Part shown: one piece after another, positions 34,101 to 45,104 of the stretch | How the letters are laid out: every line of letters starts with the position of its first letter | Position numbering within the stretch: position 1 is the first letter of the stretch | DNA from: Physella acuta | Taxonomy: Eukaryota; Mollusca; Gastropoda; Physidae | NCBI RefSeq assembly: GCF_028476545.1 | Contig: NW_026731611.1 | Span: forward strand, 496,001-560,000 | Length of the DNA stretch: 64,000 nucleotides | Direction of reading: 5' to 3' | The notes under the pieces: model-generated | Told to the model about the DNA's origin: nothing | Seen by the model: the letters and a program-made list of their open reading frames with translations, nothing else | The model's database searches: none | Program-made: the position numbers and the translations under genes

Positions 34101-36965
34101 CACCATAGTGTCTCACCTCTCTTGTTCCAGGGTCACCATAGTGTCTCACCTGTTTTGTTCCAGGGTCACCACAGTGTCTCACCTGTCTTGTTCCAGGATC
34201 ACCATAGTGTCTCACCTGTCTTGTTCCAGGGTCACCACAGTGTCTCACCTGTCTTGTTCCAGGGTCACCACAGTGTCTCACCTGTTTTGTTCCAGGGTCG
34301 AGTTACCATAGTGTCTCATCTGTCTTGTTCTAGGGTCGAGTTACCATAGTGTCTCATCTGTCTTGTTCCAAGGTCACCATAGCGTCTCACCTCTCTTGTT
34401 CCAGGGTCACCATAGTGTCTCACCTGTTTTGTTCCAGGGTCACCATAGTGTCTCACCTGTCTTGTTCCAGGGTCACCATAGTGTCTCACCTGTTTTGTTC
34501 CAGGGTCACCATAGCGTCTCACCTGTCTTGTTCCAGGGTCACCATAGTGTCTCACCTGTTTTGTTCCAGGGTCACCACAGTGTCTCACCTGTCTTGTTCC
34601 AGGGTCACCACAGTGTCTCACCTGTTTTGTTCCAGGGTCACCATAGTGTCTCACCTGTTTTGTTCCAGGGTCACCATAGTGTCTCACCTGTCTTGTTCCA
34701 GGGTCACCATAGTGTCTCACCTGTTTTGTTCCAGGGTCACCATAGTGTCTCACCTCTCTTGTTCCAGGGTCACCATAGTGTCTCACCTCTCTTGTTCCAG
34801 GGTCACCATAGTGTCTCACCTGTTTTGTTCCAGGGTCACCATAGTGTCTCACCTGTCTTGTTCCAGGGTCACCATAGTGTCTCACCTGTTTTGTTCCAGG
34901 GTCACCACAGTGTCTCACCTGTCTTGTTCCAGGGTCACCATAGTGTCTCACCTCTCTTGTTCCAGGGTCACCATAGTGTCTCACCTGTTTTGTTCCAGGG
35001 TCACCACAGTGTCTCACCTGTCTTGTTCCAGGGTCACCATAGTGTCTCACCTGTCTTGTTCCAGGGTCACCACAGTGTCTCACCTGTCTTGTTCCAGGGT
35101 CACCACAGTGTCTCACCTGTTTTGTTCCAGGGTCGAGTTACCATAGTGTCTCATCTGTCTTGTTCTAGGGTCGAGTTACCATAGTGTCTCATCTGTCTTG
35201 TTCCAAGGTCACCATAGCGTCTCACCTCTCTTGTTCCAGGGTCACCATAGTGTCTCACCTGTTTTGTTCCAGGGTCACCATAGTGTCTCACCTGTCTTGT
35301 TCCAGGGTCACCATAGTGTCTCACCTGTTTTGTTCCAGGGTCACCATAGTGTCTCACCTGTCTTGTTCCAGGGTCACCATAGTGTCTCACCTCTCTTGTT
35401 CCAGGGTCACCATAGTGTCTCACCTGTCTTGTTCCAGGGTCACCACAGTGTCTCACCTGTTTTGTTCCAGGGTCGAGTTACCATAGTGTCTCATCTGTCT
35501 TGTTCTAGGGTCGAGTTACCATAGTGTCTCATCTGTCTTGTTCCAAGGTCACCATAGCGTCTCACCTCTCTTGTTCCAGGGTCACCATAGTGTCTCACCT
35601 GTTTTGTTCCAGGGTCACCATAGTGTCTCACCTGTCTTGTTCCAGGGTCACCATAGTGTCTCACCTGTCTTGTTCCAGGGTCACCATAGTGTCTCACCTC
35701 TCTTGTTCCAGGGTCACCATAGTGTCTCACCTGTCTTGTTCCAGGGTCACCATAGTGTCTCACCTGTTTTGTTCCAGGGTCACCACAGTGTCTCACCTGT
35801 CTTGTTCCAGGGTCACCATAGTGTCTCACCTGTCTTGTTCCAGGGTCACCACAGTGTCTCACCTCTCTTGTTCCAGGGTCACCATAGTGTCTCACCTGTT
35901 TTGTTCCAGGGTCACCATAGTGTCTCACCTGTCTTGTTCCAGGGTCACCATAGTGTCTCACCTGTTTTGTTCCAGGGTCACCATAGTGTCTCACCTGTCT
36001 TGTTCCAGGGTCACCACAGTGTCTCACCTGTCTTGTTCCAGGGTCACCACAGTGTCTCACCTGTTTTGTTCCAGGGTCGAGTTACCATAGTGTCTCATCT
36101 GTCTTGTTCTAGGGTCGAGTTACCATAGTGTCTCATCTGTCTTGTTCCAAGGTCACCATAGCGTCTCACCTCTCTTGTTCCAGGGTCACCATAGTGTCTC
36201 ACCTGTTTTGTTCCAGGGTCACCATAGTGTCTCACCTGTCTTGTTCCAGGGTCACCATAGTGTCTCACCTCTCTTGTTCCAGGGTCACCATAGTGTCTCA
36301 CCTGTTTTGTTCCAGGGTCACCATAGCGTCTCACCTGTTTTGTTCCAGGGTCACCATAGTGTCTCACCTGTTTTGTTCCAGGGTCACCATAGCGTCTCAC
36401 CTGTTTTGTTCCAGGGTCACCATAGTGTCTCACCTGTTTTGTTCCAGGGTCACCATAGTGTCTCACCTGTCTTGTTCCAGGGTCACCATAGCGTCTCACC
36501 TGTTTTGTTCCAGGGTCACCATAGTGTCTCACCTGTTTTGTTCCAGGGTCACCATAGTGTCTCACCTGTTTTGTTCCAGGGTCACCATTCTGTCTCACCT
36601 GTCTTGTTCCAGGGTCACCATAGTGTCTCACCTGTCTTGTTCCAGGGTCACCATAGTGTCTCACCTGTCTTGTTCCAGGGTCACCATAGTGTCTCACCTG
36701 TCTTGTTCCAGGGTCACCATAGTGTCTCACCTGTCTTGTTCCAGGGTCACCATTCTGTCTCACCTGTCTTGTTCCAGGGTCACCATAGTGTCTCACCTGT
36801 CTTGTTCCAGGGTCACCATAGTGTCTCACCTGTTTTGTTCCAGGGTCACCATAGTGTCTCACCTGTTTTGTTCCAGGGTCACCATAGTGTCTCACCTGTT
36901 TTGTTCCAGGGTCACCATTCTGTCTCACCTGTCTTGTTCCAGGGTCACCATAGTGTCTCAACTAT
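31115..36965. repeat. 33-bp array resembling 3' splice sites, about 175 copies
   Basis: The unit is GTGTCTCACCTGTCTTGTTC followed by CAGGGTCACCATA. Each contains CTCAC (a fit to the YTNAY branch-point consensus), the pyrimidine-rich CCTGTCTTGTTC and CAG|G. The reverse strand reads GACAG|GTGAGA, a strong 5' splice-site consensus. Variants are CTGTTTTG, CTCTCTTG, CACAGTG, TAGCGTC and TTAAAGG for TCCAGG. Sub-blocks are separated by a distinct spacer with GGTCGAGTTACCATAG. The 33-bp period is a multiple of three and stop-free on both strands, so frames over 600 codons appear without being genes. Confidence 0.97.
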
Positions 36966-37575
36966 TTTGCTATTACTTGGAGACAAAAGTGTTGTCATCA
37001 ATTTTTGGGCTAATTTAATTAAGTGAAACCACTTTATAACAGTGACTTTTATATTTCATTACATCGTATAATCACGTTTTGCATTATTTTTATACGCAGT
37101 GCAGGGGAAGTAATGTAATGGTAGACGGGAAGTATCGCAATTGTGAAAAAAAATTCGATATCGATTTTGTCAAATCTCAATGTATTTCACATTCCTTTGT
37201 CAAAAAATAAAATAAAAAATAAAACAGTTTAGCAATCTTGTGTGTGTATGTATGTATGTGTGTGTGTGTGTGTTAGTGTGTGTGTGTGTGTGTGTGTAAG
37301 CACAATAATTCGAGCATTATTCAGTGGACGCAATTTCCTTTTTGAGTATTGGATCCTAATATTAGATACTATTGGAATGGTTTCTAGTAACTTTTCAGAG
37401 CATATTTACATAAGCGGATTCCTCAAAAACGTTCAGAATTGTATACCATGTTCCCATAATGCAGCATACTGCAAAGCCCTTTGACCTTTCCTGATTTTCT
37501 CGATAAACGAGCGCTTGTGTCACAAGCTTACCTACCCATCCTATAGCTCCATTTAAACGGAAGTGCCTTCCCAAC

Positions 37576-37576
<1 letters not shown>
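36966..37576 (+). other. Unique part of intron 2
   Basis: This is AT-rich DNA with a GT microsatellite at about 37241-37298. No gene is supported. Confidence 0.5.

Positions 37577-37669
<93 letters not shown>
37577..37669. repeat. (TA)n microsatellite
   Basis: This is an uninterrupted TA run of about 90 bp in intron 2, 160 bp upstream of the last exon. Confidence 0.95.
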
Positions 37670-37672
<3 letters not shown>

Positions 37673-37828
37673 TCTTGCGCTTAGCTATACTATGTTACAC
37701 TACATATCGAGTTTAAATCACTTACTCTTGTGAAATAGTATTGCTTTGTTCAATTACAAGTTAATAAACAAGTTTTGATTTTGCCACTTGTCTCAAATAA
37801 AAATTTTCTGTTTCTGTTACCTGACCAG

Positions 37829-39550
37829 GTGCGCAACGGTCCTGGAAAGTTCGAGATGGGGGAGAGTCGGATGAGTCACCTCTTTGACGGGTTCGCCAAG
37901 CTGGCGAGCTGGAGGCTGGACGGTGGCGACACGGCGCTTTTCTCCACCCGGTTTATTTACTCCACATGGCTCAACCGGTCACGGTCTGCCGGCAAACTGG
38001 CGCCATCTTTGTTGCTGGCCCAGCCCCAGCCGGCCTTCTCTAGGTGGGAAAAACTGGTCGCTGTCTGGAGGTCGATGGACAACATGAACGTCAACGTCTG
38101 CCGCCTCAGGGGTCACGGGGTCAAAGATGATCACGTGATGGCGCTCACGGACAGCCCGCGGATGTACGAGATTTCTTTAGACGATCTGTCGACTCTAAAG
38201 CTGGTACAGCCCGAACGGGATGTGGTTGTCTCAGGTCGTGAACCGGATGTGGTTCTCTCAGGTCGTGAACCGGATGTGGTTCTCTCAGGTCGTGAACCGG
38301 AAGTGAAGCCAGGTACACGCATGCAGTCTCACACCGGCTTGATGGCTGACAAGGATGCAACTCTAACGTTTGAAAACACGAGGACATTTTTCCCACAGCC
38401 TAAGGTGGAAACACAAGGCTCTGTTGAAAAAATGACGATGGCGCCACCAGACCTGTCTAGGGTCGGGTTCATCGATCTGATGTCTGTCGCCCACCCGCTG
38501 GTGGAGCCCGGCACCCACAAGACCTTGACCGTGGTGACCCGGGTCTCCCTGGTGCCAGGCATAGAGCACGAGCTCTGTCTTCTCAGAATGACGTCACCCG
38601 TGGATCGCGAGCGGATCTCGTGCTGGCCAGTGGGTCACAAGGTCGTCTACCTGCACAGCTTCTCCCTGACCCTGACCAGAGCCGTCGTGATGGTCAGCCC
38701 GCTCTACCTGAAGGGTGCGGCCTGTATCCTGGCCACCGCGGCTCCATTTGAGTGCTTCGAGTGGCTCCCACACGAGCCGTCTGTCTTGTACGTCATAACC
38801 TTGTCCACGGGGAAGGTCACCGCCGTCAAGGTCACGCCCCCCTCTGTGTTTTCCCTCCACCACATCAACGCATACGACACGCCTGCCGGCAATGTTGTGA
38901 TGGACGTCGTCAGCCACCAAAACACGGACGTCCTGCGGGGACTGATGCTGGACGTCCTGAGAGACCCCGTCAGGAGGGACAGCCTGGACGTGCATGCGAT
39001 GGTCATGCGGGTCACCATCTGGCTCGATGACATCAGGGCCAGCGTCACGCGCCTGGACGCACCAGACGAGCCATTGGTCGCTTCCCGCTTGGAGTTTCCG
39101 GTCATCAACGAGCTCTACCGGTCACGTGACTACTGCTACGTGTACGGGATAGTTCTAAAGGCAGACCACGTGACCTTCAGCAAGATGCTGCTGGTCAAGA
39201 AGGATCTGTGCACCGGCGGAAAACGGGACCTCCATCTGTATATACCCGGGATTTATTTTCTAGAACCTTCATTCGTAGCGAACCCCCGCGCCGCCTCGGA
39301 AGATGACGGCGTTTTGGTAGTTCAAGGTCACGATGGTGTCAGAAAGCGCGCGACTTTGAGCATCATTGACGCGAGAACGTTTGCAGTGACGTCACACGCG
39401 GTTATGCCCACCCACATCCCATTCAGCTTTCATGGAAAATTTTTCCCATCGTCTGGCTCTACCTCACCAACCGCCTCTACCTCGACTAATGCCTCTACCT
39501 CAACCCATGCCTCTACCTCACCCACATCCTCTACCTCACCCACTGCCTGA
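37829..39550 (+). CDS. Carotenoid oxygenase, exon 3 (catalytic body)
   Basis: This exon encodes residues 89-661 of a BCO/RPE65/NinaB-type carotenoid oxygenase, a non-haem iron enzyme that cleaves or isomerises polyenes. Family anchors in order are RNGPGKFEMGESRMSHLFDG, then the four iron-ligand regions SVAHPLVEPG (His about 310), VVYLHSFSLT (364), FSLHHINAYD (432/433) and IPFSFHGKFFP (623). All four histidines are kept, so it could be active. The total of about 661 residues exceeds the usual 500-550 because of an N-terminal hydrophobic segment, an insert with three copies of a nine-residue SGREPDVVL unit (27-bp DNA repeat, 38218-38301) and a Ser/Thr-rich tail (STSPTASTSTNASTSTHAS) after the last ligand. 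The exon starts in phase 0 after TACCTGACCAG. Substrate and cleavage position cannot be read from sequence. Confidence 0.93.
   Translation: MRNGPGKFEMGESRMSHLFDGFAKLASWRLDGGDTALFSTRFIYSTWLNRSRSAGKLAPSLLLAQPQPAFSRWEKLVAVWRSMDNMNVNVCRLRGHGVKDDHVMALTDSPRMYEISLDDLSTLKLVQPERDVVVSGREPDVVLSGREPDVVLSGREPEVKPGTRMQSHTGLMADKDATLTFENTRTFFPQPKVETQGSVEKMTMAPPDLSRVGFIDLMSVAHPLVEPGTHKTLTVVTRVSLVPGIEHELCLLRMTSPVDRERISCWPVGHKVVYLHSFSLTLTRAVVMVSPLYLKGAACILATAAPFECFEWLPHEPSVLYVITLSTGKVTAVKVTPPSVFSLHHINAYDTPAGNVVMDVVSHQNTDVLRGLMLDVLRDPVRRDSLDVHAMVMRVTIWLDDIRASVTRLDAPDEPLVASRLEFPVINELYRSRDYCYVYGIVLKADHVTFSKMLLVKKDLCTGGKRDLHLYIPGIYFLEPSFVANPRAASEDDGVLVVQGHDGVRKRATLSIIDARTFAVTSHAVMPTHIPFSFHGKFFPSSGSTSPTASTSTNASTSTHASTSPTSSTSPTA
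38218..38301. repeat. 27-bp coding minisatellite, 3 copies
   Basis: Three in-frame copies begin GGATGTGGTT and contain CTCAGGTCGTGAACC. They encode SGREPDVVL-type repeats within the carotenoid oxygenase. The copies are nearly identical, so the number may be polymorphic. Confidence 0.9.
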
Positions 39551-40125
39551 TTATTAAACCTGTCAATACCTGACTAAGTCTGCTATTATCGCCAGAAATG
39601 GGACATTGATTTCTGATTTTAAAGTTTACCCAACCATCAAAAATTTTGATTTTTCATTCCATCAAGTAATAAGACGAAAATATCGTCATTCTTTTAAGTC
39701 GATCTTAGTGCACTGTGTAAACTTCATTTTACCGCGTGCTTCGGTCATCTCACTACTTGAGATCTGGGCCATACTAGATGTGGGCCACATATGATCTGGG
39801 CCATCAATACCATTTTTGTGTCATTTGAGATCTGGGCCACAGTTACTACCCCTTTGTCTATTACTACCCCCTGCACATTACCCTCCTTGTAGTGCGTATG
39901 ATGATAAACGTGATGAGTTGAGTTCCCAGCATACTTCACGTGATGTAACTGCTCACCATAATACACCACACAGATGTTTAACATGCCATAGGTTGATTTG
40001 TTTAGTATCATTAATAAGTCGTTGAACTACCAAATCAAATAAAGCAACAGGAACATACATGAGACTTGTGCAGGCCTTAAGATAAGAGGTGTGGAAAGTT
40101 TTAGTTTTAAAATAAAGTTTTTGCC
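39551..40125 (+). other. 3' UTR of the carotenoid oxygenase gene (inferred)
   Basis: The T-rich DNA after the TGA holds a short GATCTGGGCCA repeat (about 39760-39840) and AATAAA signals at 40038-40043 and 40111-40116. Confidence 0.5.
40111..40116 (+). terminator. Candidate polyadenylation signal AATAAA
   Basis: AATAAAGTTTTTGCC at this position and AATAAAGC at 40038 are the nearest canonical signals after the stop at 39550. Confidence 0.4.
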
Positions 40126-40536
40126 CTTCGTGAGTCAGTCGTCATGCGATATAGAGTCGTGAAACAGCTACCATGTTGACGTAAACACTGCCTGGCTAAA
40201 TGTAAAGAATGAGTTTGCTGATGTTAGCTGTTTGTTGAAGTGTGCTGTTTGTTGGGGATCACTGTTGGTAAAAGTTTGCTGTTTGTTGGGGATCACTTTT
40301 GGTAAAAGTTTGCTGTTTGTTGTCTGATAATGTTGGCTGATTTAGTAATGCTTGTCTTTCAGTTATTTAGGTGGTCTTTAGTTGTTTTTAAATAAACATC
40401 TTAGCCTATATTTAGTGATGTTTTTCTTATATGTCCTTAGACAATCTTTAATTTTTGGCGACATCAGGATGTGATGGTGATATAACTACTGTATTACAAT
40501 TTAACTGTGTTAACATTCTATTCAACAAACACAGCT
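40126..40536. other. Intergenic DNA
   Basis: A GTTTGTTGGGGATCACT...GGTAAAAGTTTGCT segment is duplicated at about 40248-40325. No gene is seen. Confidence 0.4.
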
Positions 40537-40695
40537 GACAATGTAAACACAAACACAAACACAGCTGGCAATGTAAACACAAACACAGCTGGCAATGTAA
40601 ACACAAACACAAACACAGCTGGCAATATAAACACAAACACAGATGGCAATGTAAACACAAACACAAACACTACTAGCAATGTAATCACAAACAGG
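40537..40695. repeat. ACAAACACAGCTGGCAATGT minisatellite
   Basis: About six units of 18, 24 or 30 bp are made of GCTGGCAATGTAAACACAAA with one or more extra ACAAAC hexamers. Frames across it are Asn/Thr repeats. Confidence 0.85.
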
Positions 40696-41065
40696 TACAA
40701 GTCACGTGGGATGTACACAATATAAAATCTGGGTGTTTTCAACCAGGCAACAAGAACCATTTCGCCCAGATTTACCAATTCTTCCATTGATGTGACGGAA
40801 TATTGTGTACTTTAGCCAGTGCGGGGAATCCCCAAGGCCGGCTGACGATGTGGCGCTTGTGCCACAACCAACCAATTAAAACGGCTGTATTCTAGTAAGG
40901 GAAGTAAGTCATTGCTTGCTCTCTCAGTCTCTCACCCTATGACTTTGAGATGGAAAACATTGTAATCTCATCTTTTACATTTGATATGATGTTTCACACT
41001 TTACTGCCGGTGAATATTACCGGGCGGAATTGAAACATGACATTATATTAACTGTATTTGCAAGA

Positions 41066-41106
<41 letters not shown>

Positions 41107-41126
41107 TGTGTATGTTTGTGTGTGCT
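41066..41126. repeat. (GT)n microsatellite
   Basis: This is a run of about 60 bp of GT with a few TTT or TAT interruptions. Confidence 0.9.
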
Positions 41127-41189
41127 AGCAAGACAGAGTGTTTATGTATATGATGGTGTATTTTAAGAAAGGATGAAACAATAGATCTA

Positions 41190-41335
41190 GCAGTTTTTCT
41201 TCCAGACTTTTTTCACGGTGGGGGGGGGGGGGGGGGGTGTTGGGGGACGACGGACGGACACTGTTAAAAGTATATATTTTCCATATAAACTCCATTTCGT
41301 TCGGGAAAGGGGGGGGGGGGCGGTAGACTCTCTAC
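41190..41335 (-). repeat. Poly-C element, copy 2 (reverse orientation)
   Basis: The reverse complement matches 25043-25200: GAAAAAAGTCTGGAAGAA, long C tracts, a TTTAACAGTGTCCGTCC-like block and CGAACGAAATGGAGTTTATA. The G tract at about 41220-41237 and one at 41310-41320 correspond to its C tracts. A C15 tract at 41346-41361 lies just outside. Confidence 0.65.
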
Positions 41336-41929
41336 GAAGGAATCCTCCCCCCCCCCCCCCCCGAAGAGATGACTAGAAGAAACAATTTTGTCTAGCTGAC
41401 GTACCTACGTCACGGAACAATTAACAGATAAAAACAACTATTTATAACCTGTCCTACTTAAGAATGTAAGAAAATAACACGCTCTTGTAAAGTCTACATT
41501 TATAAGATCGCTGTCAAAAATACTTCTTACTAAGATTGTTATTTTAAAAATAATACAACGTGTCTGAAAATATGATTAGATTGCTGAAAAATAAAAGAGG
41601 TTCACTTTAAATCATGGTCTTTTTGACAATGACGTCACATTACGGTGCATTAATTGAAGTTACTCTCAACCTGGTTGAACGATTGACGTCAGCAGGAGAC
41701 AGCTTTTATATTTTTAGACAGGCAACCATACAAGTGCGGTACACTACAATCAATGCAAGGGGGGTAACCGTGAAAATATTCATGGTTTATTCTGTTGTAG
41801 GAGTTATCAATAAAGTGGTTGTAATGTCTAAATCGACGTATATTAATCGAATAATGTATGCACAGTTGTAACGAATTAAAAACTACTAATTTTTTAGAAT
41901 AAGAATTTAAATTACTAAATTTGAAAATC
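41336..41929. other. Intergenic AT-rich DNA
   Basis: No gene is supported. An 85-codon frame at 41614-41871 has no family signature or clear splice context. Confidence 0.35.
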
Positions 41930-42160
41930 TTGAGTTCGAATCTGTGTTCAAGTCAGTAGAATGTCCTTGAGTCAACTCAGCTCTGACGGGTACCTAACAC
42001 GCCAGGGAAAGCAAAGGCTGATGGGCACAGTGATGACTACACTATCCCTTCTTATGCCAAAGTCTCTGAAACAGATGAACTCTACTTCATCTGTCCCATG
42101 TATCTTGGCGCGAAAGGGAAAAGATGATGATGAACGAAAAAAAAAAAAAAATAAAATAAA
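41930..42160 (+). mobile_element. tRNA-derived SINE copy
   Basis: The copy begins with a B-box-like GAGTTCGAATC (about 41933). It continues through GACGGGTACCTAACACGCCA and the conserved AACTCTACTTCATCTG, and ends GATGATGATGAACG followed by an A-rich tail with AATAAAATAAAA. The A-box half of the tRNA-like head is missing or diverged, so the copy is probably 5' truncated. Confidence 0.75.
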
Positions 42161-42458
42161 ATGCACATTATGCCTCCATTAATAATTTAAAATACAAGAA
42201 GCTTATCATCACCTGGTGATGAAACAATTTAGGATCAATGCGGCTTGTTAGTCTCAATCTCTCTCGCTTAAAATCTCGTTGGCCATGGAGAGGTATACAT
42301 TTTTTAATTAAATTAATTGTCAGGAACATGATTTCCATTGATAATTTAAAAAACCCATAGCGGCTATTTGTTTCTAGGCCTCGCTTTCAGGTTTAAAAAT
42401 ACTAAGATTGGGCTCACACAAAATGCAACATTATAAATTTTAAAATTAATAATAGAAT
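42161..42458. other. Intergenic AT-rich DNA, nothing seen
   Basis: No repeat, gene or element was recognised in this 300-bp interval. Confidence 0.35.
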
Positions 42459-42611
42459 TTACATGTCTCGAGATATATGACTCGCACTTTATTTGTCTCG
42501 AGATATATGACTCGCACTTTATTTGTCTCGAGATATTTGACACGCACTTTATTTGTCTCGAGATATTTGACTCGCACTTTATTTGTCTCGAGATATTTGA
42601 CTCGCACTTTA
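42459..42611. repeat. 30-bp minisatellite, 5 copies
   Basis: The unit is TTTGTCTCGAGATATTTGAC followed by TCGCACTTTA. Copies are nearly identical. Confidence 0.93.
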
Positions 42612-42624
42612 CCGTAGGAGTTTT

Positions 42625-42895
42625 TTTTCTAGACTTTCCTGAAGACTTTCCTGTAAACTTTTCTGTAGTTTCTAGATTCCTATAGACTCTAGACTTTCTT
42701 GTAGACTTTCCTGTAGACTTTCTTGCAGATTCTAGACTTTCCTGTATATTTTCCTGTAGACTTTCCTCTAGACTGTCTAGACGTTCCTGTAGACTAGACT
42801 TTCTTGTATACTTTCCTGTAGACTTTCCTGTATACTTTCCTGTACACGTTCCTGTAGACTTTCCTGTATACTTTCCTGTACACTTTCCTGTAGAC
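42625..42895. repeat. Degenerate TTTCCTGTAGAC repeats
   Basis: Roughly 20 copies of a 12-14-bp unit (ACTTTCCTGTAGA, with TATA, CACG and TCTA variants) fill this interval. Confidence 0.85.
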
Positions 42896-43429
42896 CTTCA
42901 TTAGTTAATGGCTAGGGTAAACTGATCAATGCTCAGATTCGCCAGGCCGGGAAGGGGAAGGGTGGGCTTTTGGTTTCTATTCATCTGTTTCTATTTTATT
43001 GTCTGACCCTCAATCCCTGCCCTCCCTCCCCTCCCTCATGTCTTTAAATCACCACCCGTCCATATCTGTATCTCTTCGTCGTCATCAGAACAGACAGAAG
43101 TTTCAGCCTCCCCCACCTATTCCCACCCCTACCCCTCTATTCGTCCCTAACATTACTTTCTGAGCCAACATAAAGTCCCCCCCCCACCCCACCCCCGCCC
43201 TCCCATTCCCATATCCACCATCCTTCCAACGCCCCAAAAATAATGTGAAAGGGACATAACCTGAGTTATCGAAAAAATTGATTGTCTGCCCCTGCTGACC
43301 CAGCTTTTGCCTTGAGTGTGCATTCAGGGTCAATGGCAGGCCAGGTCTAGTTTCGTTTTAAGACATTGGTACTCTTTGGTAGATCTTTTTTTTTGTATCA
43401 AATAGGTCTATCATTTTGGTATAGACTAA
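42896..43429. other. C/T-rich intergenic DNA
   Basis: A strand-asymmetric pyrimidine-rich stretch (about 43010-43215) holds CCCTCCC/CCACCCC runs. No gene is supported. Confidence 0.4.
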
Positions 43430-43940
43430 TAGGGAGACTAGTCTAATGTTGTAGTATGGCAGTGTACACTTTTCTAATGTTGTAATGTACACTAGTCTAA
43501 TGTTGTAGTGTACACTAGTCTAATGTTGTGGTGTACACTTTTCTAATGTTGTAGTGTACACTTGTCTAATGTTGTAGTGTACACTTATCTAATGTTGTAG
43601 TGTACACTTGTCTAAAGTTGTAATGTACACTTTTCTAATGTTGTAGTGTACACTTGTCTAATGTTGTAATGTACACTGTTGTAATGTTGTAGTGTACACT
43701 TTTCTAATGTTGTAATGTACACTCATGTTGTAGTGTACACTTGTCTAAAGTTGTAATGTACACTCATGTTGTAGTGTACACTTGTCTAAAGTTGTAATGT
43801 ACACTTTTCTAATGTTGTAGTGTACACTTGTCTAATGTTGTAAAGTACACTTTTTAATGTTGTAGTGTACATTTTTTAATGTTGTGGTGTACATTTGTCT
43901 AATGTTGTAGTGTACACTTTTCTAATGTTGTAGTGTACAA
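43430..43940. repeat. 22-bp minisatellite, about 22 copies
   Basis: The unit is TCTAATGTTGTAGTGTACAC followed by TT. Truncated copies lacking TTTCTA are interspersed. Confidence 0.93.
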
Positions 43941-44342
43941 GACAATCACGAATAGCATGACGCAATAGCTGCCTTACGTAACTGGTGCGCAGACAATTCA
44001 AGCCTCAAACATGAACGGTCAGCAGCCGAACGTTCCCTGGCTTAGGTTAGACATCAATATCTCAAGCAAAGTTCGATTCGAATCTGTCCAGTCTTACCAA
44101 ACAGATAACACAATCTGGCAAATGGCCAGCTTTTTGTGTGCAGAGGGGAAGCGACTCGGTAGAAAGGAGAGATAACCGGGGTTATGTGCGCTTGTTGTTT
44201 GAAGCTGGATACATTAGGCGATACAACAATACACGGCGATCTTTGGATAGCACATCAACATTATGTATCAGGATTACACTCGCATTCACTGGTAGGCTAA
44301 ATCGTTGCTATATTGAACTTAATTCTTCTACTTATATTTATG

Positions 44343-44425
<83 letters not shown>

Positions 44426-45104
44426 AAGTTGACGACCATATTTCTCCCCTCCCCCCACTAAAACAACAACAATCCCATTGTTTACATGAAGGTGGTAGAA
44501 ACGTGAAGTGGTACTCAGCATCAGGTAAACCAATCAAACCTCTCACCTTTGTGTTTATAAACTTGCTGATGGTTGACAAGGTAGTGTAGGGGTTAGAGTG
44601 GAGGGGGGGGGAGGAGTGGGCGGGACCTTGAGCTCTGTTTATAATTAGGTTGGTCTTGTCTTTGCAACATTCTTGTTGCAAATTAGTTTACGGCAATCAA
44701 TTGCTAGTCAATTTTTTTAGCAACCATTAATTATTTGACCGTAGATTTACTTCGCTGACCATCGTTAGGTTGTCACATGATGTCACAGTTTATTTAGTAG
44801 TAAAAGTCTCGCTTGTCTGGGTAAATTTCGTGGAGTTATCGTCCATTGACGTGACATCTCATGGAGGTATCGTCCCTTGTGGTGACTTTGAGTAAACAGG
44901 AAGTTACGACACTAGACACTTAACAGATGTGTGATGTAATTGGTTGCCGTGGAGACGTCTGACGCTGAGGATGATGATCTGGATTTGTCTGTCAGAAAAC
45001 TGACAGATCGTCTGCCTAACTGACGTCACTTTAAAGTCATGAAACCTGCGAACTCAGTCATGATTAGTTTCTTGTTGTGATCATTAATGGCACGTGTGTG
45101 TTCA
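43941..45104. other. Intergenic DNA with a TA microsatellite
   Basis: Apart from the TA run at 44344-44417 and a G-rich tract near 44604, no gene or element is seen. Confidence 0.4.
44344..44417. repeat. (TA)n microsatellite
   Basis: This is an uninterrupted TA run of about 74 bp. Confidence 0.95.

Larger units (their letters stand above)
30438..37828 (+). other. Intron 2, built of splice-site-like arrays
   Basis: This 7.4-kb intron has donor GTAAGT at 30438 and acceptor CTGTTACCTGACCAG ending at 37828. About 6.3 kb of it is tandem repeat (30438-30925 and 31115-36965). The remainder includes GT and TA microsatellites and AT-rich unique DNA at 36966-37828. Confidence 0.8.

Noticed and set aside
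31110-36961. Open frames of over 600 codons on both strands
   Set aside because: They are readings of a 33-bp stop-free tandem unit inside an intron. No start context, domain or codon bias of a gene is present.
31115-36965. CRISPR-like repeat array
   Set aside because: There are no unique spacers, units are directly contiguous, and the surrounding genes are eukaryotic with introns.
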